From contig NC_088171.1 of the NCBI RefSeq assembly GCF_028769735.1, positions 82,078,716 to 82,142,715 of the forward strand: a stretch of 64,000 nt of DNA, in the 5' to 3' direction. Origin of the DNA: Zonotrichia leucophrys gambelii. Its lineage: Eukaryota; Chordata; Aves; Passeriformes; Passerellidae. Shown here in pieces: positions 14,066 to 25,945 of the stretch (position 1 is the first letter of the stretch; every line of letters begins with the position of its first letter). The notes under the pieces are model-generated. The model was not told where the DNA came from and did no database searches. It saw only the letters and a list, made by a program, of their open reading frames with translations. The translations under genes were made by a program, and so were the position numbers.

Positions 14066-14495
14066 AAAATGGCCTGGAGGGGAAGCTGTATGAGAAGCAG
14101 CTGAGGTCACTTGGTTTGTTCAGCCTGGAGAAGAAGAGACTGAGGAGAGAGACCCCACTGAAGTGTACAGCTTCCTTGTGAGGGGGGAAGGAGGGGCAGG
14201 CACTGACATCTTCTCTGTGGTGAGCAGTGACAGAACCTGAGGGAATGGCCTGAAGTTGTGTCAGGGGAGGTTTATGCTGGATATTAGAAAAATGTTCTTC
14301 ACCCAGAGGGTGGCTGGGCACTGGAACAGGCTCCCCAGGGAAGTGATCACAGCACCAGCCTGACAGAGTTCAAGAAACGCTCGGACAACGCTCTCAGGCA
14401 CATGGTGTGACTCTTGGGGTGTCCTGTGCGGGGCCAGCAATTGGACTGTGGACTTGTGGATCTCTTCTAATACAAGATGTTCTATGATTCTATGA
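14066..14495 (+). mobile_element. CR1 LINE 3' end with ATTCTATGA tail
   Basis: The best preserved CR1 copy in the window, about 430 bp in sense orientation. It shows in order the conserved 'ttcagcctggagaagaagagactgagg' type region, the 'atattagaaaaatgttcttcacccagagggtggctgggcactggaacaggctccccaggg' type ORF2 end, and the 3'UTR. It terminates in two TTCTATGA repeats at 14480-14495, the hallmark CR1 3' terminus. CR1 ends in such octamer repeats rather than poly(A). The copy is 5'-truncated and its reading frame is broken. Confidence 0.96.
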
Positions 14496-14664
14496 AATGA
14501 ATCACAAAATGATTCAAATTACTTTTGCCACACAATAGAAAAAGCAATCCCTGTACGTGATGAAAAATCTGATTGGTTTAGAAATTGCTTCTGGTTTTAG
14601 TTATAAATTGGCAGATTAACCTGTAAAAAATGCCTTGTCTTAAATTTTCCACAGTGCCCTCATG

Positions 14665-15035
14665 AAAGCTGACCCTCACTGACCAAAGAGGCATTCCATA
14701 CCATATGTCATCATTCTCAGTATATAAAGTGGGAGGAAGAAGAAATGGCATGGAGGATATTTGGAGTGATGATGTTTGTCTCCCTAAGTAACCACTGCAC
14801 ATGATAGAGCCAAGCTATCTTGGGGGTAGCTGAATCCCTGCTGTCCATGGGAAGTGGGAATTCTTGTTCAGCTTTTTTTGAGTGTGCATATTTTGCTTTC
14901 CCTGTAAAACTGTCTTTATCTCAAAACACAAGTTTTCTTACTTGTACTTGTCTGACTCTCTCCCCCATCCCATCAGAGGGCAGTGAGTAAGCAGCTCTGT
15001 GGAACTTAGCTGCCAGCTGAGGTTAGACCATGCCA
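14665..15035 (+). mobile_element. LTR relic of an avian endogenous retrovirus
   Basis: Sense-orientation LTR remnant. A 'ctcactgaccaaagaggcattccata' block lies upstream of a TATATAAAG box near 14721. A later block 'aactgtctttatctcaa' at about 14909 is followed by a pyrimidine-rich 'ctctctcccccatccc' segment, and the unit ends near 15035 in a '...ttagaccatgcca' terminus. The same ordered blocks recur at 30575-30919. No internal retroviral coding sequence flanks it, so it is a solo or truncated LTR. The 5' boundary is uncertain. Confidence 0.75.
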
Positions 15036-15928
15036 TCCATTAACAAAATACACATGAATGTTCATACAATATGTTCAACAAACAACATAATAAGTCTACT
15101 TGGAGAGTATTTGCAGGTGGTTGACTTTTGAAAAGTTTTATTGCCTGTTTTGAACACCTGGAAGCACATGGCAACTTTTCTTTATGCAACAATTGTGAAA
15201 GAGTTTCTCTGGAGAATACCTGAAATTTAAGATTCATTTAAAATATCTAAAACAATATTGACACATGATTGTGAAACTGGTTCTTTTTAAAAAGTCACAT
15301 TGATTAAAATAAAGTCAAGTACTTTAAGTACTGCTGGCTGTAATTTCATTTTGATGTCTCCAAGGAGTCTCCTATGTTACGCACAGCACCACAAGAGCTT
15401 ATGGAAACCACGTGTGAAAGGCAATTTACAAACACAGCAGAATTGAATACATGAAGAAATTCAGGAAAACAATACTGTCAGATTTTACAGTGTTCACCAA
15501 CCTCTATTGCTAATGTAGGCACTGATAGTGAAAAAGTAAATTGTCTCCATTCAGTATAAAAGAAAGTTGAAGCAATATGGTATTTCAACTCTATCTATGA
15601 TAGTCTTTCTGTGAAAGAGATCTTGCTGAGTTCTCCAAATTTCAGATATGGCTTTACTGTTACTCATATGCACAGAGGAATTAAACCAATGTAGGTTTGT
15701 TTATTAGTTTGTTTTACTGGAAGGGGAGATACTTTTCCTACTGTTTTAGGTTTCCACTAAGGTAGTAGCACATCTTTTATTTAATGGAGATGTCATGCAC
15801 ATTTAGCAACACTTTTCAGTCGCTGTGCTGCTGGGATATGAATATACTGGGTTATTATCAGCAATGAATTTAATTTATGGAAGTATAGTTATGGGCAAGC
15901 AAATGCAAAATTGAGAACATCCTAGATG
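15036..15928. other. Unique DNA, no gene seen
   Basis: AT-rich DNA between an LTR relic and a CR1 fragment. No open frame above 65 codons and no repeat that I can name. Confidence 0.6.
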
Positions 15929-16030
15929 ACAGGATCATAGCATAATTTAAATTGAAAAGGGCCTCTGGAGTCATCTGGCTTAAGTCCCAGATGGCAACAG
16001 GCTTAAATTCAAAGTCAGATCAGGTGACTG
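15929..16030 (-). mobile_element. CR1 3' end fragment (antisense)
   Basis: Starts 'caggatcatagcataattt...aaaagggcctctggagtcatctggc', the reverse complement of a CR1 3'UTR (normally TCATAGAATCATAGAAT, then a GGAAGGGACCTCTGG-type segment). Only about 100 bp is alignable and it is strongly diverged. Confidence 0.75.
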
Positions 16031-17344
16031 AGAACCTATATTTCTCCCCTAAAGGGATGAATTTAAACTGCTGTAATGTATGATTACACATAGCACTGAT
16101 AACATGTATTGGCCCTGAAACTGTGGATTGGAGGTCAGGTAGCTGTATAAGGAATGACAATGTCTGGCCCAAAAGACAGATAACTTAAGCCAGCACAGGA
16201 AGGTGAGTAAATAATCCAGGTAAACTGACGCAGGCAACTCAAGCAGTGCCAAGACTGTCAGCATCAGTAAGTAATTATCAGTGTGTCAGCTTTTTATTTC
16301 TGAACCCTGCATAAAAGAGCTTAGCACCATCAGTTTTCAGTCTTGGCCAGAAGCAGATTGATAGATATTTTTCCTTGGAAAGGTATTACAGAGATCAAGG
16401 TCTGTCAGTTACAGTCGAGAGACTGAAAGAGGTTGACAATGCAAGTAGTAATGCTCTGTAGTGTAGTGAAAAAAGGAAGCAAATCTGATAATGCAATGAT
16501 AAAGTCTGATTGTGGCTTCATGGGGCTCTCTAAATTAGCACTCATTTAGCTATATCAGATCCTAACTGCAGTGGAAATAACTTGGGGACTAAAGGTGCTG
16601 TATTGGACCTTCAGATATCCTAGCACAATATGAATGCTATTAATTTCATGTTCTCCACTAAAGTCTTAGAAAATGTGAAATAAATGATTCTTTTTACTAC
16701 CAACTGGGGCTATGTGTATCTTGGTCTTGTGGGACTAACAACAAATGTGAATGTTGTTCACTGATGTAAATTTAATAACTTCAAAGTTATTAAACTGTGA
16801 TTTATGTTGCTAAAGCAATTAATTGGCTGGACTCAAGAGGTTCAGTGCAATTTATTATTGATTATTTTATATATATAACTTAATTTTGCTTTTGGATATA
16901 GCAGTATAGTTTCACAATGGGTCTAATTTAAAACTATAAGTCTAAAATACCATTTATGTTTTAAGAAAGCTCTGAGGAATGGAAAAAAATCTTGCAGTTT
17001 TATTTTCCTGAAATACAGGGCACACACTAAAATTAAAATTAACTTTAAATTCAAATCATCCACTGCTGAATTGCTGCTTTTTTATGCATTTGACTTCTCT
17101 ATTCAACAGAAAATTTATTTCTAAATTTGCATTATTTTGCCAAAAAATAGTTATTTTATACAGTCTAACTATAAGGTTACCAATCCTGTATTTGAAGGCC
17201 ACTTTAAGAAATTAACTGGTAGAGTCAGCAACATTATAAATTTGCAATACCATGGCTTTACTCCTCACACCTTGATGAATAATTCAACTTCATTGTGCAA
17301 GCAACATAAAGAATTTCAATAGTATTACAAGTGAATAAACAAAG
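16031..17344. other. AT-rich unique DNA, no gene seen
   Basis: No recognisable exon or repeat. It includes a short perfect inverted repeat (TTAATAACTT, two spacer bases, then its complement, 16772-16793), of a size that is common by chance in AT-rich DNA. Confidence 0.6.
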
Positions 17345-17605
17345 ACGATTAAGAAGGACATGGACCTGTTAGAGAGAGTCTAGAGATGATCAGAGGGCTG
17401 GAGCGCCTCTGTTATGACCACAGGCTGAGACAGCTGGGGAAGACAAGGCTCCAGGCAGAGCACCTTCCAGTACCTAAAGGGAACCTACAAGAAAGCTGGA
17501 GAGGGATTTTTCACAAGGACACACAGTCATAGGGCAAAGGGGAATGGTTTCAAACTGAAAGAAGGTGAATTTAGGTCAGATGTTTGAAAAATTCTTTACT
17601 GTGCT
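17345..17605 (+). mobile_element. CR1 LINE fragment, ORF2 C-terminal region
   Basis: Sense-orientation sequence with the CR1 order: 'ggagcgcctctgttatga.cacaggctgagacagctgggg', then 'cttccagtacctaaagggaacctacaagaaagctggagagggattttt', then 'gggcaaaggggaatggtttcaaactgaaag'. These segments belong to the last part of CR1 ORF2. The element breaks off near 17605 before the 3'UTR, so it is truncated at both ends. Confidence 0.92.
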
Positions 17606-18559
17606 CTTCCAAAATAATTATGATTTAGAAATATGCTGTGAACTTCGCTGAAAGTTACTAAAGGACTGGGACATGACAGGAGAAAATATTTTTAGCAATT
17701 TACTCTTTGTCAAGGGAGAAGAGAAAGTCCACTCAGAAAATTTTGTAGATCTATTAAATTCTGAAATCCAGAGTAAAAATACTAGCATCATAAGTAAACT
17801 CAGGTCTAAAATGCTTTTTTTTTTGTTTTCTCTTGTAACAGGAAATTAATTCAATTAGTTGGAATACACCATGTGTGTTTAATGTGACAATTTGAACTGG
17901 GAATGCTACCTTTCAGTCCTGAGAATTCTAATGACATCATTAAGGTTGTTTATAGGAATCTACAAAATTAAATGATTGCTATTAAACACCATCTTTTCCG
18001 AGATAGAAGCTGGAATGGCTCCTGGGTCTGACAACAGACAACGGTCTTTCATTTCTACATCACTGCTTTGAATTAGAGCCAGGATAACAACAATGAGAAT
18101 TTATTATCAACAAAAGACAGGCAGCATGCACTATGAAAGGAGATTATGGTGTCAGGCAGTTTCTTAGGGTGCTGGTACCTTCCTGGGAAGTGTGTTTTGC
18201 ATGCAGTGCTGCTCTACAAGGATATCAAGTTGAAGCTTCTGTCTAGCTGAGTGTACAGTCACTGCTCTGCAGAGAGATCATAGTTCCAAGCATCATCAAA
18301 TATCCATCTTCCAACAAAATTAAAGTCATTTTATAAAAAAGAAAGTAATGGCCCCCAGAACACAAATTGTCCATGTTTAGGAGAAAAGGTAATCTACATC
18401 TACAGCTTCTGTGATGGAAGAAACCCTGAAGAATACCCTGGTTACTGTGTCTGGATCTGACCTGGATCATGGTTGTGCTTTGCTGGCTTGACTTCCTTAT
18501 TTGATTTCTTACTCATCATGAACTTATCTGGGATCTGGACTTGTGACTGGACTTAGTTA
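17606..18559. other. Unique DNA, no gene seen
   Basis: AT-rich DNA with a T-rich run near 17815. No open frame above 75 codons and no repeat that I can name. It passes into a GC-richer block after about 18560. Confidence 0.55.
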
Positions 18560-18840
18560 CTGATGTGCCCTGCTCACCTTGCTCAGGTCTGTGGGATTGT
18601 TCCCTTCCCTTTGCCTTTGCTTTGTTCTTGTGTGTGCCCCTGGCTACCTGTGCCTGGCAGAGCAGCCTTCTCCTGCTGCTCCCTGCCCTCTGCACTGGGC
18701 ACAGTCAGCAGGGCTGGTGCAGCAGGAGCTGTGGGGTGCCCTGAGTAGAAGGAGGTGATGAACCTCCTTGTGCCAGTCAGCCAGCTCGCATTGGCTTGGC
18801 AAAAGCCAGAACCATTCCTCTGCACACCAGAACATCAGCC
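18560..18840. other. GC-rich block, unclassified
   Basis: This 280-bp stretch is clearly richer in G+C than its surroundings and dense in CTG/CAG/CCTGG words ('ctgctgctccctgccctctgc'). Short open frames of 61-80 codons exist on both strands, as expected from low stop-codon density in GC-rich DNA. None resembles a known protein. It may be an old repeat or LTR fragment, or a non-coding CTG-rich patch. I cannot decide between these. Confidence 0.4.
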
Positions 18841-21774
18841 AAAGGAGAGCACAGTGCCCTTGCTCAAATATATTTTCAAGGTATAGAGGTGGGAAAGACA
18901 GAATGGGTTCCTGCTAATGTCAGGTGACAATGGAGATGTGAGGCCACCCACAGGAAAGGACACAAAGGAAGATACAGGAGGAGAGATGTGAAAGATGACA
19001 AGTTGAAGGGACAGAGCTGGAGACCGTGCCTTAAAATGAGGCGCTCCTTCCTAGCGCAAGCCCAACCTGAAGGGACTAGAGCCAGTGGAATAACTAACGT
19101 AGACTACAGGGAATGAGTAAGAAGGAAGGAGCAGCAGAAAACAGGAGTAAGGAATGATAGAAATTTAAAATTTATCTTATTTGGAAGCAAAATTAATTCA
19201 TTGAACTTCCCATAGTGGAGGCTTGTTTTACTCATGACGCCCTGGCAAGGCAAGTTACATCAAGTTACCAAGACTTGTTCTAAAAAAGCTGCTGCAGTAT
19301 TGATTGTCCTAAAGTCTTTAGAAGACCAGCATGATTCTAGATATTCCAGAGAATTCTCTTTAATGGCAGTTTTATGATATGGCTGGATGAAATACATTGC
19401 ATGCAGAGAGATGGACAAGGAGATTTCCTGTTCAGATTTCCTTCTTTCTGGAGCTTACTTCAAGATCTGACCAATCTTTTACCCCATTCTGCAAGACACT
19501 ACAAATTTCTACCACGCACATTTGGAAATGGTAACATATTACCAAGCCTTTAAAGATCAAGGAGTATCTTCTGAAGGAATGGCTGACCATCTCATTTCCT
19601 TAAAATAATAATACATATTCTAGAAAAATAACACCACAATAATGCTGTTAAAGAAAATATCTCTTCCCACAGTTTGGACTTTAAAGCTCAGACAGGACGT
19701 TTTAAAAAATAAAATATTTTTTATACAAGTGATTATTTATAGAATTTGGCACACTTTTTTGGCATAAATAATAAGATATTAATTTTTTATGCAGAGGCCT
19801 GTATTTATAGCACTGAAATTAGCTGAGAGAAATGGCACTGAGCTAGTTTAAGCTGTTACGTTTTGTGATAGTTTTTCTCAGGGAGAATTCTGAAGTGCAG
19901 AATATGTCCTTGGTTATGTTTTTAACAGCTTCTCTGAGTTATAACGCGCCAGTACAGACTGTATGAAAGGATCATTCTTTGACTGCTGCAGCCTCTGAAA
20001 AAACTGAATGGGTTAATTACTTTATTTCTTTTTACAGAATACTTCCATCTTGGTGTCATTTAAACTATTCTTTTTTTATCCCTCCTTCCAGAGCAGTGTT
20101 AGAAAGTTGCAGTGATTATAAATCCTTCACTGTGGCTTTTGAAGCTGGAAATGCCAAGGTGCATTCACCATTTACCTCAACAGGCCTGTTCATGGCAGCT
20201 ATTACAAATGAGGTGAAATGCATGTCAATGTCATGCAGCATTACTCTGACTTATTATTGCAGCTGTCTTTGTAAATAACCTTTACAACATCACAATTAGA
20301 ATCTTTTACTATTTCTAGTATTTAAACACTTGTTTTTAAATGGCATTTCAATAAATCGCTGGTATCCTTCAATTGCAGAAAAAAAGAACAACTGCCTGGA
20401 AGCAAATGCATGGTTCCAAGTTATCCACATGGCTGGATTGCTTCTGAGTCCTGCTTTGGAGTGAACTGACCTGCTCCTTTGGGGTCCAGACTTGGGATAG
20501 CTGTGGGGAAAGGATTTTTCAGAAAACCCACCATACAGTGCTAGGGTTGTGACTGCTCAAGTCCCTCTTACTGCACTTGGCACAGTCCTCTCAGTCAATG
20601 CCAGCCAGCTCATTTTCCCTCACAGTATTGCTCCAGGGAGTTCTTCCCCACATAAGAATCAAATCATAATAAACCTGTACTTTGAGACATTACATAACAT
20701 CCAGCCGTGCATGGAAGCTGCATGAGGAGTTGAAGGGATATCGACAGAGGTTTCTATATCTCTTTCTGCAATTGCAGACACCCAGCACTCTTTTGCGCAT
20801 GAGAGTCTCCAGACACTGACATATATACCCTACAGGATTCACACAGAGGATAGGCTGTGGGTTTATACAAGAAAATTTATTAAGGAAAATGATTTAGTAG
20901 GAATATTGGCTAGATTGAGGTGGTCAGGAATAGGGCTCAGACAAGTTAACTGACAAGCAGACTGTTTAAACAGCCTATTTTTGTACCTTTTCCCTATTTT
21001 CTCAAGTTTATTCTTCTTAGATCCACACTGAACATAATTTCTCAGCCTTTGGCCCTTTCTTTAGGCTTTCCATAAGGACTTTTGTAAAGTCCAAAGGGAC
21101 TCAAGCACCTCATAATACTCAGCCTTGTTTCCACCCGCTTATCTGCTAATGGTTCAACTTCACCCACTTTAAGACTGTGCCTGAGTAGTTTTTCAGTGAT
21201 CAATCACTGTCTGAGCAGTTCTGGTTTTCATTACTGTCTCAGTTATCACCTACCTGTCAGATTTGTGTATATGTGTGTTCAATTTATCACTTTTCTTGCT
21301 ATTTATTATTTTATTTATAATGAATAGTCAGGTAATTAATGAAGCAGATGGTCTCACATTCCCAATACTCTTACAATGATCAGTCAGCCTGAATGGTCTG
21401 CAAATGAAGACCAGGACACATCGTGTTTGATAGTCGGGGTTTTTTCTTTATGTGCTCTTTGATTTCCAGAATGCAAATGGTACATTTTTGTAAAGTAATG
21501 TAAAACGTTGTATTACATGCTGGGTGGACCTCCTGTATGGCCTTCTGCTGTGTCAGTGAGTGAGCAGTACATAACCAAAAATGGAATACTTTTATGTTTA
21601 TCTCTTTTCTTTGTTGCATGCTGAACTGTGGCAACTGTCCAGTTCTAGGCTGGACATGCAAAAGCTGAAAGGCCAAATGCCACAGCAACTGATCTGTAAG
21701 GAAAGGCAATATCATTCTCACAAAGGTTGTGCCAGATGTAACCAGAACATTTCTCTGTTCAGGAGATCTTGATG
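18841..21774. other. Unique DNA, no gene seen
   Basis: Contains the AT-rich stretch 19690-19830 and a 99-codon open frame at 19979-20278 without a recognisable domain. Nothing here supports a gene or a named repeat. Confidence 0.5.
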
Positions 21775-22145
21775 TTCAGCCTCTCTTCAGCATTTGCCAC
21801 CTTGTGAGCAGCTGGACATTTGCACATGCCAGATTTCTCACCCAGTAGAACCCCCAAGTCCTTCCCCCTGCTCCACTGTTTCCTGTCCCCTGCAAACCCC
21901 TGCTGAGGGTGAGCTCCATCCCCTCTCTGTGTCATTGGGGGAGCCATTAAAGAGCCTGGTGCCAAGGCAGAGCTCTGAGGGACACCCTTCATCCCAGCCT
22001 CCACCCAGATACAGAGCCAGTGACCACCACTCCCCGGCTACATCCATCTGGCCAACTCCTCATGACCCCAACAGGCCACCCTCCAAAGCCAGGGCTCAGC
22101 AGTGTGGGGCTCAGGGTGTCAGGTGGGACTGTGTCCAAAGCCTCA
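21775..22145 (-). mobile_element. CR1 reverse-transcriptase fragment (antisense), degenerate
   Basis: Read on the minus strand, this is a broken copy of the CR1 ORF2 reverse-transcriptase core. A 'DTVPPDTLSP' segment corresponds to the CR1 'AFDTVSH-ILL-KL' motif. 'RSWPDGCSRGVVVTGSVSGWR' corresponds to the 'NWL-GRAQRVVVNG--S-WR' region. 'GVPQSSALAPG' corresponds to the GVPQGS(V)LGP motif. Where the catalytic FADD box belongs, the copy reads 'FAGD', so the double aspartate is lost. At least one frameshift separates the first two segments from GVPQ. This is a dead remnant in reverse orientation. Confidence 0.88.
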
Positions 22146-23135
22146 CAGGGGGCAAGGGCATATCAAGGCTGTCAGAGACTGAAATGCTATGGATAATGCC
22201 TTAAACATTGTATGCCCATTATGGCCAAACTGGATAAAGGAGCTGTGACCACCCAAGCCCACCTCTCCTTGACCTGACTGGAATTTCAGTCTGTGAGTTA
22301 AACCACCTAAGGGAACCTGAGATAAGATAAAGGTGACACTGTTGTTCAATTACTTCAGGTCTAGGGACAGGTAAACAAGACTAAGGGAGAAGAATGTATC
22401 CACTAAAAGCCCAAACCCAGCAGACATCCTGAAAACCATCCCTCCCTGTGTTCAGGGTGGGAGAGGCCATAGCTCATAGGCTCACCTGCTGAGGCCAGCA
22501 GACACTGCCTCACAACTAAAGGGGAAAGAGGAGAGTTTTGGGGATGGGGCATAAGCTCTGGTCAGAATACACTGAGCCAGGGCTGTCCCAAGGAGGCGTT
22601 GGTAGCTACCATGAACTCTCTGACTGGAATGAAAGCATCTCTGGAGCTGACAGGTCCTCCCAAGGAGCTCAGCGTGATCCTCAGCTCTTCCAGCCTATCC
22701 CATCTGCAGAGCAGTGGATACTGGGTGTCTATCACCCAAATCTCTCCACACTGTGGGAAAGCTGTTGGCCCCAGCAGCTCGGGCAGCCCACCAGACTCAT
22801 GCTGCTGACCATGGCTAGCAACACTGCATTTTTAGCTGCACCCTCCTGGATGTCTTGCCCATATGACTTGCAAGCAAGTTTCCAGATGATATAGCAGACA
22901 GTGAGAGTTCTGCCAAAGGCCTGCAAAAGTGCTAAGCCAGCCTGGCAAAATACAGCAGTGGCCAAAGGATCAGAGTTACTAGCAGCCTGCAGAGCCACAG
23001 ATGATGCTGGAGGGAGCCTGGCTGTGCTGCAGGCAGCAGACACAGAGTGCCTGGCTGCACCCCTGCGTGGAGGCTACTGGAGCAGCCCCGCGCCACACAG
23101 GGAGCTAATGAGCAGTGAGCATGTTCTGTATTGAA
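22146..23135. other. GC-rich block next to the CR1 fragment, unclassified
   Basis: Roughly 1 kb, most evidently GC-rich from 22430 to 23110, with several overlapping open frames up to 118 codons on the plus strand (22538-22894) and 103 on the minus strand (22732-23043). The minus strand continues in the CR1 5' direction, so part of this could be an older, scrambled part of the same insertion. I could not align it to CR1 motifs. No domain, splice pattern or LTR terminus is evident. CpG dinucleotides are sparse, so it is not a CpG island. Confidence 0.4.
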
Positions 23136-25718
23136 CAGGTAAAGCACTTCCATGAGAAGGCACAAAGCTCTTTGCCATGTGGTACAGAGAGAGATATCCC
23201 TTCAGGTGCAATGTAATGTGGATATACCACTTCTCTCTAGAGTGCTTGCAGCAATATAGACATGAACGAATCCACATAAGCAGTCCAGAGAGGCAGTGAA
23301 AACTCTCCAAGCTGAATACTGTCAGCAGCAGAGGCACAGAAATAATGCACTTAAGATGGCAAAGAACAAAGAAATATCCCTATTTTTTCTTTTTTTTTAA
23401 GAGCCAAGCAGATCATACATTTTTTTCTTGATCAGATTGAGACACTGTAAAGAAATAAAAACACCCTGTGTAGGAGGAAAACAAAGCAAACTAGATGAAA
23501 TAATATCCTTATTATTTTTGATGCTGAATTGCAATTCCTCAGTACTGTTATAGCAGGATTATTTAGCTCAGCATAATACTCCCAGTTGTCTTATTTCCTT
23601 GTTAACAATGTTTGTTTCTCTCTGTGGTTGAAGTAACTCTTCACTCTTTCTGCAAGAGTGATGTATGGAAACTTCTGCTAGTCAGCAGTGACTGCTAGTG
23701 GAGAAAACACTAAGGAAATATTTTTCTTCATCCACACTTTATTACCTAGGACATAAACCAACATTTCCTGGTGAAAGGGAGCAGATCAAAAAACCACAAA
23801 AGACAGGGAAAGACGAGGAATGGCTGAGAAGGTAATTGGAAATTCTCTGCAATTTTCTCAGTAAAACACAAATGTGGAGAAGTTACAATAATGTCTGGGA
23901 TAAGATAAATCAACCGTCAGCCATTACTGAAATTAAGTGTAGAATATCAAGGCACTTGCATTTCCAATAACCTTGGATTACCACTTGGGCTGCACTGTGA
24001 TATGACTTTAACCTAAAACTTAAGGCTGTAAAAGAAATATATGCAGTCAATAGCCCCCAGCTTTTATTTTTTAGATAAAACAGAAAGTTTCTATTGCAAC
24101 GACCTCTGCCATGGAAGCAGATATGGATTTTGGAGTTGGAGCAGGAGGAATTTTGGGGACTCTGGTCCTCTCCATCTACTGAAGAGCACAGTCCTGGGTC
24201 TACTTCCTCTCCTCATATTCTTCCCTCTTCTCTTACATGTTTAGGCTTAACTGTCTGCCCTGAATTTGCAAAATCAGACTCCATGGAAATCAGTACTTTT
24301 GCCATTGATTTCGGTCATTTCCACAGGCACACTCTGTGCTTTTCTGACACACCCACATATTCATGTGTTTTGGGAATACACTTCTCAATCACAACAGGAG
24401 GAACTCCAGTGTGCTCCTTGGTGGAATAAGCAAGGCAAAAACATCTGTTGATGCACAGAGGTATAAGTGGGTGTGAAGAGGGAAACACGGTCCTTTCTCT
24501 TTGCCTGTGGTCTTTAGAAGAAATCGGTTTGCGCCACAGATGTCACTAAACATCTTTGACTTCTCCAAAGTCAAAAACTGAAAGGTGGCTTCAGTTTAAA
24601 GCAGAATTTGATAGTTTGAACTGATCTCCACCTTTCATAAATCTATTAGCTAAACTTAAAATATAATTTTTCATACTATCAACACAACGGCTGGTTCTCC
24701 TATACGTTTGTTTTTCAGTGATAGTGGCTGAAAAAGAAGGGAGTAATCATATACTGATATCTTTGAACACCACATCTGCTTAAAATGTAGCACTTCAAAA
24801 AAGCACTTTGATTTGTGGCATTGTTTCAGACTTTTATATTTACAAATTGAGTGAAAAATTATACTCTTCATTTTGCAGCATTCTATTCTTTTAATTTTTG
24901 ACCCATCTAAATGAATAGTGTTAATTTAACAAAAAACACAAAATAGTTTGACTTTAGATACCTGATATATATTGGATTTTCTGTATCTTTCAGAATGTCA
25001 CTCACAGATCTTCTTGTGCTGGTTCACAAAAGGTCAAAAACAATTTCAAAGATGAGGTAATTAATGAAATGTCACAGCCCTTCTAAGTGAAACCATTTCA
25101 GAGCATCCCTGTATCCTATTGAAAAAGAGAAAAATATGCCTTACAGAGCAGATCCTGAGATTAGATATGGCATTCATTACTAAGCTTGCTTATATCATTC
25201 TATCATTCCTAAGGTTGAATGATGGACTCAAGGCCTAAATCCATCAGTAAGGACTTTGAGCAGATACTGTGAACATGCAAGTTGTCCTGTTGTCTTCACC
25301 ACTTCCAATCTGTAAAAATGTGAAGCAATACTGCTATACCCTGTGACAGTATAAAGGCATCACTTAAAGCTTATAAAGATTAATTCATTAAGTATTTGAA
25401 AATCATAGCAATAAGTGCACCAAAAAAAAGACTTAATTATTTCTGTCAGAGAGGGATTTGGATGTGATTCAGTAAATAAAGCATGCAGCCACATGCTCAA
25501 TGAGCATAAAAAGACATATAAAACAGCTGGTTCCTCCCTTGAGCAGATCCATTCTCTGTTGCAAGGCCATAATCCAAAGTCAGTGATTGTCACAAAAAGG
25601 TTTCAGCTAACAGCAGTCAGCTGCGGACTAACTCTTGGCGAGGAAGGCATCTGCTCTAAAATTAGCAGGAAAACGTGTCTATAGAGTTAGATAATATACT
25701 CACACAAACAGGAAGGAT
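23136..25718. other. Unique DNA, no gene seen
   Basis: AT-rich, with a T-rich run near 23390. Short open frames reach 111 codons (24094-24429) but carry no recognisable domain. No repeat identified. Confidence 0.55.
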
Positions 25719-25945
25719 CCTGGAATCATGGAATAATTTGGCTTGGAAGGGACCTCTGAAGTTCTGCAGCACAGCATTCTGCTCCAAGTGGGGCCAAGTT
25801 AATCACTAGGACAGGCTGCTCAGGAACTGTTCCTCTTGAGCTTTTAAAATCGACAATCTCTTTAAAACCAGCAGGCAGCCTGTTCCAGGACCCAGACACT
25901 CTTGCTGTGAAATCTACATAGGGAATCATCCTTCAGAAACTTTCT
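25719..25945 (-). mobile_element. CR1 3' end fragment (antisense)
   Basis: The plus strand opens 'ctggaatcatggaataatttggcttggaagggacctctgaag', the reverse complement of a CR1 3'UTR. Translating the minus strand from 25929 gives 'VSGSWNRLPAGF', a clear trace of the CR1 ORF2 C-terminal tail ([10 protein letters not shown] type), in a frame open for 67 codons. The copy is 5'-truncated. Confidence 0.93.

Noticed and set aside
14034..14321. 95-codon minus-strand open frame
   Set aside because: It is antisense to a clear sense-orientation CR1 3' fragment.
16772..16793. Perfect hairpin TTAATAACTT/AAGTTATTAA
   Set aside because: Short AT-rich inverted repeats of this size are common by chance and there is no adjoining structure or gene.
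21794..22204. 136-codon plus-strand open frame
   Set aside because: It is antisense to the degenerate CR1 reverse-transcriptase fragment. The protein signal is on the minus strand.
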